Source of the DNA: UBA1672 sp050633645
Lineage (GTDB): Bacteria > Pseudomonadota > Alphaproteobacteria > Micavibrionales > Micavibrionaceae
NCBI GenBank assembly: GCA_050633645.1
Contig: JBOEGX010000001.1
Span: 186,001-250,000, forward strand
DNA: 64,000 bases
Direction of reading: 5' to 3'
The notes under the pieces were generated by a model. It was not told the origin of the DNA and ran no database searches. It saw only the letters and a list, made by a program, of their open reading frames with translations. The translations under genes were made by a program, and so were the position numbers. This document shows positions 60,727-64,000 of the stretch, piece by piece. Within the stretch, counting starts at the first letter, position 1. Every line of letters starts with the position of its first letter.

Positions 60727-61491
60727 ATGTTACTTGCGATTGATGTTGGTAATACGAATACTGTATTTGCTTTGTTTGAGGGTGATGATCTTAAGCATTT
60801 TTGGCGGTGTAAAACGGAAGGATCGCGCTCGGCGGATGAATATGCTGTTTTTCTCAATCAGCTTTTTGATCTGGTGAAAGTGGATTGGAGCAGTATCAGC
60901 GATGTTGTGGTGAGTTCCGTCGTGCCAGATACAAATTTCAATATTTATCGCTTATGTGAAAAATATATAAAAGTTGAGCCGTTGTTCATTGATTCAAAAT
61001 CAGTGACCGGTATTACGATTGATTTAGATCAGCCAAAGGAAATTGGAGCAGACCGTCTTGTTAATGCCGTGGCAGTGCAAGCATATTATAGTTTGCCAGC
61101 GGTGGTGATTGATTTTGGGACAGCCACGACTTTTGATGTGATTGATGAGGGTGGGGTCTATCGTGGTGGTGTGATTGCGCCAGGAGTTAGGCTTTCGATT
61201 GAGGCATTGTCAAAGCGCGCGGCGAAATTGCCACAAATTAATATTGAGATGCCCGATAAGGTTATTGGTAAAAGCACACAAAGTGCGATGCAATCAGGGA
61301 TGTATTGGGGATATATTGGTGTTATAGATACGATAACTGCGCGCATAAAGGACGAACTTAACAAAGATATAACCGTGATTGCGACGGGTGGGCTCGCACC
61401 TCTTTATGCACAAAGCACGCAAAGCATTGACGTGGTCGATGAAAACCTTATCTTCAAGGGCTTATTAGAAATTTATAAAAAGAAAAAGTAA
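60727..61491 (+). CDS. coaX: Type III pantothenate kinase CoaX
   Basis: The 254-residue kinase phosphorylates pantothenate, the first step of CoA synthesis. The phosphate-binding LLAIDVGNTNTVFALF is at the very start; other motifs are EIGADRLVNAVA, VIDFGTATTFDVI and GGVIAPGV. ATG 60727 follows GGAG by 9 bases and gives the family length. The frame is open from 60658 inside birA, with ATG 60712 as another option. Confidence 0.95.
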   Translation: MLLAIDVGNTNTVFALFEGDDLKHFWRCKTEGSRSADEYAVFLNQLFDLVKVDWSSISDVVVSSVVPDTNFNIYRLCEKYIKVEPLFIDSKSVTGITIDLDQPKEIGADRLVNAVAVQAYYSLPAVVIDFGTATTFDVIDEGGVYRGGVIAPGVRLSIEALSKRAAKLPQINIEMPDKVIGKSTQSAMQSGMYWGYIGVIDTITARIKDELNKDITVIATGGLAPLYAQSTQSIDVVDENLIFKGLLEIYKKKK

Positions 61492-61499
61492 TCATATTT

Positions 61500-63170
61500 A
61501 TGCGTAATATATTTAAACCAGATGAATTTTATTTTGTTCCCCTTGGTGGCAGTGAAGAGTTTGGATCTAATCTGAACCTTTATGTTTGTAATGATGAGTA
61601 TTTGGCCGTTGATTGTGGGATAGGCTTTGCCGATGAGCGGTTTCCAGGGATTGATTTGTTATTGCCTGATCCTTCATTGCTTGATGCCAATAGAGATAAG
61701 CTTAAAGGCCTTATAATCACGCATGCACATGAGGACCATATTGGTGCGGTTGCGTATTTATGGGAGAGATTGGAATGCCCAATTTATGCCACGAAATTTA
61801 CGGCGGCTATACTTCGTAAAAAATTAGACGAGCATGGTGTTGAAGGTGTTCCCATCCATGTCATAAAGGCGAATGATCACGCCCAAATCGGTTGTTTTGA
61901 CGTTCAATTTGTTCCTGTTTCACATTCTGTCCCTGATAGCTGTTCATTGTTTATTCAAACGCCGCATGGACGCGTTGTACATAGTGGGGATTGGAATCTT
62001 GACCCCGCGCCGGTGACAGGCGAGAGAACGAATGAGGCAATGTTTAAAAAGATTGGTGATACTGGCGTTTTGGCCTATATCGGCGATTCAACGAATTCAG
62101 AGGTTGATGGATATTCTGGTTCAGAGCGTGATGTTGCGAAGGGACTGGCTGCGGAATTTAAAAGCTGTAAGGGGAAGATTGCTATTACGATTTTTGCATC
62201 TAATGTTGGGCGGCTTATTAGCATTGTCAACGCGGCGCAAGAGGCTGGGCGCTCTGTGGCTCTGGTTGGGCGATCATTGCACCGAATGGCGGGAGCGGCG
62301 ATTGATTGTGGGTATTTGAATGATATTCCTGATTTTATTACTGAGGATGAGATAGGACATATTCCATCTGATAATCTTGTTTTGGTTGTTACAGGATCAC
62401 AGGGCGAACATCGCGCGGCATTGGCGCGAATTGCGCGAGGCGACCATCGATCAGTTAAGCTTAATCGCGGGGATACAGTTATCTTTTCTTCTCGCGCGAT
62501 ACCCGGGAATGAGCGCACGATTAACACGGTGAAGAATAATTTAAGTGCGGGAGGTGTTCGTATTATTACCCCCAATGATACCAAAAATAAAATTCATGTG
62601 TCGGGGCACCCTTGCCGTGATGAGATTGCGGATATGCTTGGGTGGATACGTCCACAATGTGTTATTCCTGTTCACGGTGAACGTGTGCAACTTGATGCCC
62701 ATGCGAAACTTGCGACGGGGTGTCAGGTGGGGCAGACTATTGTTCCAAGCAATGGTTCTGTGATTAGGCTTTCTCCGAACGAGCCAAAGATTGTAGATCA
62801 TGTTGAGGCGGGATTATTGGCGGTGGATCAACGACGCATTATCCCCGCGACGCATCAATCCATCACGGCGCGGCGTAAATTACAATATTCGGGCGCGGTT
62901 CATGTATCATTGGTTATGGATTGTGATTTACAGGTTCTTGGTAACATCAAAATTGATACGGTGGGGTTAAGTTGTGAGCGTAATGATGATTGCATCATCG
63001 CCGATCTTGAGAGATTTATTAAGCGCAGCATTAATGATATTCCTGATGATATTGATTTAGACGAAGAGCAAGTTGCGGAGGCTATTCGTATTCCTTTGCG
63101 AAAATTTGTATTAGAAATTCTTGGCTTGCGCCCTAAAACTACGGTGCACGTAGCGATATTGGATATTTGA
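61500..63170 (+). CDS. rnj: Ribonuclease J
   Basis: The 556-residue metallo-beta-lactamase/beta-CASP nuclease degrades and processes RNA. The zinc motif HAHEDH is at residues 75-80, followed by the PVSHSVPDS block and HSGDWNLDP. The beta-CASP region and the late SGHPCRDEIADMLGWIRP and VIPVHGE are typical. With RppH in the same window, two enzymes that act on mRNA 5' ends are present. Confidence 0.96.
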   Translation: MRNIFKPDEFYFVPLGGSEEFGSNLNLYVCNDEYLAVDCGIGFADERFPGIDLLLPDPSLLDANRDKLKGLIITHAHEDHIGAVAYLWERLECPIYATKFTAAILRKKLDEHGVEGVPIHVIKANDHAQIGCFDVQFVPVSHSVPDSCSLFIQTPHGRVVHSGDWNLDPAPVTGERTNEAMFKKIGDTGVLAYIGDSTNSEVDGYSGSERDVAKGLAAEFKSCKGKIAITIFASNVGRLISIVNAAQEAGRSVALVGRSLHRMAGAAIDCGYLNDIPDFITEDEIGHIPSDNLVLVVTGSQGEHRAALARIARGDHRSVKLNRGDTVIFSSRAIPGNERTINTVKNNLSAGGVRIITPNDTKNKIHVSGHPCRDEIADMLGWIRPQCVIPVHGERVQLDAHAKLATGCQVGQTIVPSNGSVIRLSPNEPKIVDHVEAGLLAVDQRRIIPATHQSITARRKLQYSGAVHVSLVMDCDLQVLGNIKIDTVGLSCERNDDCIIADLERFIKRSINDIPDDIDLDEEQVAEAIRIPLRKFVLEILGLRPKTTVHVAILDI

Positions 63171-63171
63171 T

Positions 63172-63426
63172 ATGCAACCTGTTTCGGCTTTTGTTGTTTT
63201 TGTAATCATATGGTGGCTGGTTATCTTTTGTGTGTTGCCCATTGGATTGCCGACGGAGCACGAAGAAGGTGATGAGGGTGTACGAGCAGGCGGTGCGCCG
63301 AAAAATCTTAATATTAAAAAGAAACTTTTGTTGACGACGTTAATTTCTGCTGGACTTTGGATTATTGTTTTTATTGTCATTCAAATGGGGATCTTTGACC
63401 TTCGTGAGTTTGTGTTGGGAAAGTAG
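63172..63426 (+). CDS. DUF1467 family membrane protein
   Basis: The 84-residue protein has two membrane helices (about residues 5-25 and 53-73). The signature VSAFVVFVIIWWLVIFCVLPIG leads into a short charged loop with GAPKNLNI. The family is alphaproteobacterial and lies between RNase J and proS in many genomes, as here. Its function is unknown. It starts 1 bp after rnj. Confidence 0.88.
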   Translation: MQPVSAFVVFVIIWWLVIFCVLPIGLPTEHEEGDEGVRAGGAPKNLNIKKKLLLTTLISAGLWIIVFIVIQMGIFDLREFVLGK

Positions 63427-63429
63427 ATA

Positions 63430-63906
63430 ATGCGCTTTTTCTTTTTTATCGCTTTGTTTTTAATGCCGTCCTTGGTTTATGCCGATGGTGTGGAAGAACT
63501 ATGTGATAGGGTCGGACAGGCGAAAAAACCGCCCGTATGGGGCGCGGATTATGTTGCGGGCGTCGATGTACATGGTCAGCGCGTTGTACCTGCGGATTTA
63601 AGCAATAGTGGTGGAGTTTTGAATAATCCGATTATCATTCCTATTGATGTTTATCTTGCACAACGTTTTGGCATCGTTTTGCCACAAGGTATTGAATTAA
63701 AGCCCGAGCTATTTAAGGTGAAGGTTTTTGAAGATGGGCGCGTTATGTATAACGAGCAGAATATTACGTCAAACACGGTAGATGCATGCGTCGAAATTCA
63801 AGAAGAAAATTTGCAACTTAGCCCCAAATCCCATGGACAGAATGGCGGGGATACCTTACCATCCGACGATACAATTCAGGGGCAATATCCTGAATATAAT
63901 GAGTAA
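63430..63906 (+). CDS. Periplasmic protein of unknown function
   Basis: The 158-residue protein has a signal peptide ending near SLVYADG. Its conserved-looking core reads YVAGVDVHGQRVVPADLS and PIDVYLAQRFGIVLPQ. The tail is polar and disordered-looking. I recall similar proteins beside proS in Rhodospirillales-like genomes, but no function is known. It starts 3 bp after the DUF1467 gene. Confidence 0.75.
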   Translation: MRFFFFIALFLMPSLVYADGVEELCDRVGQAKKPPVWGADYVAGVDVHGQRVVPADLSNSGGVLNNPIIIPIDVYLAQRFGIVLPQGIELKPELFKVKVFEDGRVMYNEQNITSNTVDACVEIQEENLQLSPKSHGQNGGDTLPSDDTIQGQYPEYNE

Positions 63907-63929
63907 TAAAGTATCGGATAATCAGGATT

Positions 63930-64000
63930 ATGAGTAAAAAGCAAAGAACGGCTGTTACGCCTACACGTGATGAGGATTTCCCAGAGTGGTATCAGCAGGT
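63930..64000 (+). CDS. proS: Prolyl-tRNA synthetase, N-terminus (partial)
   Basis: Only 24 codons are visible before the window ends. After MSKKQR the peptide TAVTPTRDEDFPEWYQQV resembles the N-terminus of archaeal/eukaryote-type prolyl-tRNA synthetases rather than the usual alphaproteobacterial ProS (which begins MRLSRYF-like). The position after DUF1467 is the normal place for proS. An AGGA ribosome binding site lies close before the ATG. Confidence 0.75.
   Translation, partial: MSKKQRTAVTPTRDEDFPEWYQQ

Noticed and set aside
1..64000. CRISPR arrays, prophage, insertion sequences, toxin-antitoxin pairs or secretion clusters
   Set aside because: No regular direct repeats, transposase, integrase, phage structural or toxin-antitoxin signatures were seen on either strand.

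Overview
The window is a gene-dense, moderately AT-rich stretch of an alphaproteobacterial chromosome. The evidence for this is a CcrM-type GANTC methyltransferase next to rnhB, a split b/b' pair in the ATP synthase Fo operon, separate nuoC and nuoD, the order RNase J - DUF1467 - proS, and the alphaproteobacterial runs rplU-rpmA-obgE-proB and proA-nadD-rsfS-rlmH-envC-ctpA-yibQ-rppH. The genus cannot be fixed from the window; a Micavibrio/Rhodospirillales-like lineage would fit. No prophage, IS element, CRISPR array, rRNA operon or biosynthetic island is visible. No gene-free gap exceeds 300 bp; the largest, about 260 bp upstream of rsfS, is described under its own features.

Layout. 1-615: the tail of an unidentified gene and a stand-alone response regulator. 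726-7685 (+): yebC-ruvC-ruvA-ruvB, a parS site, then ybgC and tolQRAB, with pal absent. 7696-24735 (-): a long co-directional run. Read 5' to 3' it holds dciA-efp, suhB, an OmpA-like protein, dsbA-like, smc, atpI-B-E-F'-F, proA, nadD, rsfS, rlmH, envC, ctpA, a divergent polysaccharide deacetylase and rppH. 24719-26817 (+): mutY and a secreted protein of unknown function. 26814-31621 (-): folB, ccrM with a GANTC-rich promoter, rnhB, pepN. 31660-35156: a GNAT acetyltransferase, a hairpin repeat, then proB-obgE-rpmA-rplU (-). 35392-39257 (+): nhaD, ispG, ald. 39344-39420: tRNA-Asp. 39566-59998 (+): complex I (nuoA-N), carrying three small uncharacterised coupled ORFs, a MazG-like pyrophosphatase gene and a reverse-strand purL-purQ insertion between nuoF and nuoG. 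60003-64000 (+): birA, coaX, RNase J, DUF1467, a periplasmic protein and the start of proS.

The genes are mostly core housekeeping: recombination (RuvABC), envelope integrity (Tol, EnvC, CtpA), energy (Fo, complex I, NhaD), translation (L21, L27, Obg, EF-P, RsfS, RlmH), chromosome biology (SMC, CcrM, DciA, parS), and proline, NAD, CoA, isoprenoid and purine synthesis.

The most interesting signals are regulatory or architectural. They are: a near-perfect parS laid over the ybgC start codon; six GANTC sites within about 110 bp, three of them in the core of the ccrM promoter; an attenuator-like leader with a possible leader ORF before rsfS, which appears to start at a non-canonical codon; an 11-base G tract in dciA that encodes a PPP motif just upstream of the coupled efp gene; a hairpin repeat fitted exactly between two convergent stop codons at a synteny break; and an unusual large PurL inside the nuo cluster. 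I found no clear undescribed multi-gene defence or secretion system. The best candidate for something undescribed is the set of small ORFs woven into the nuo operon.
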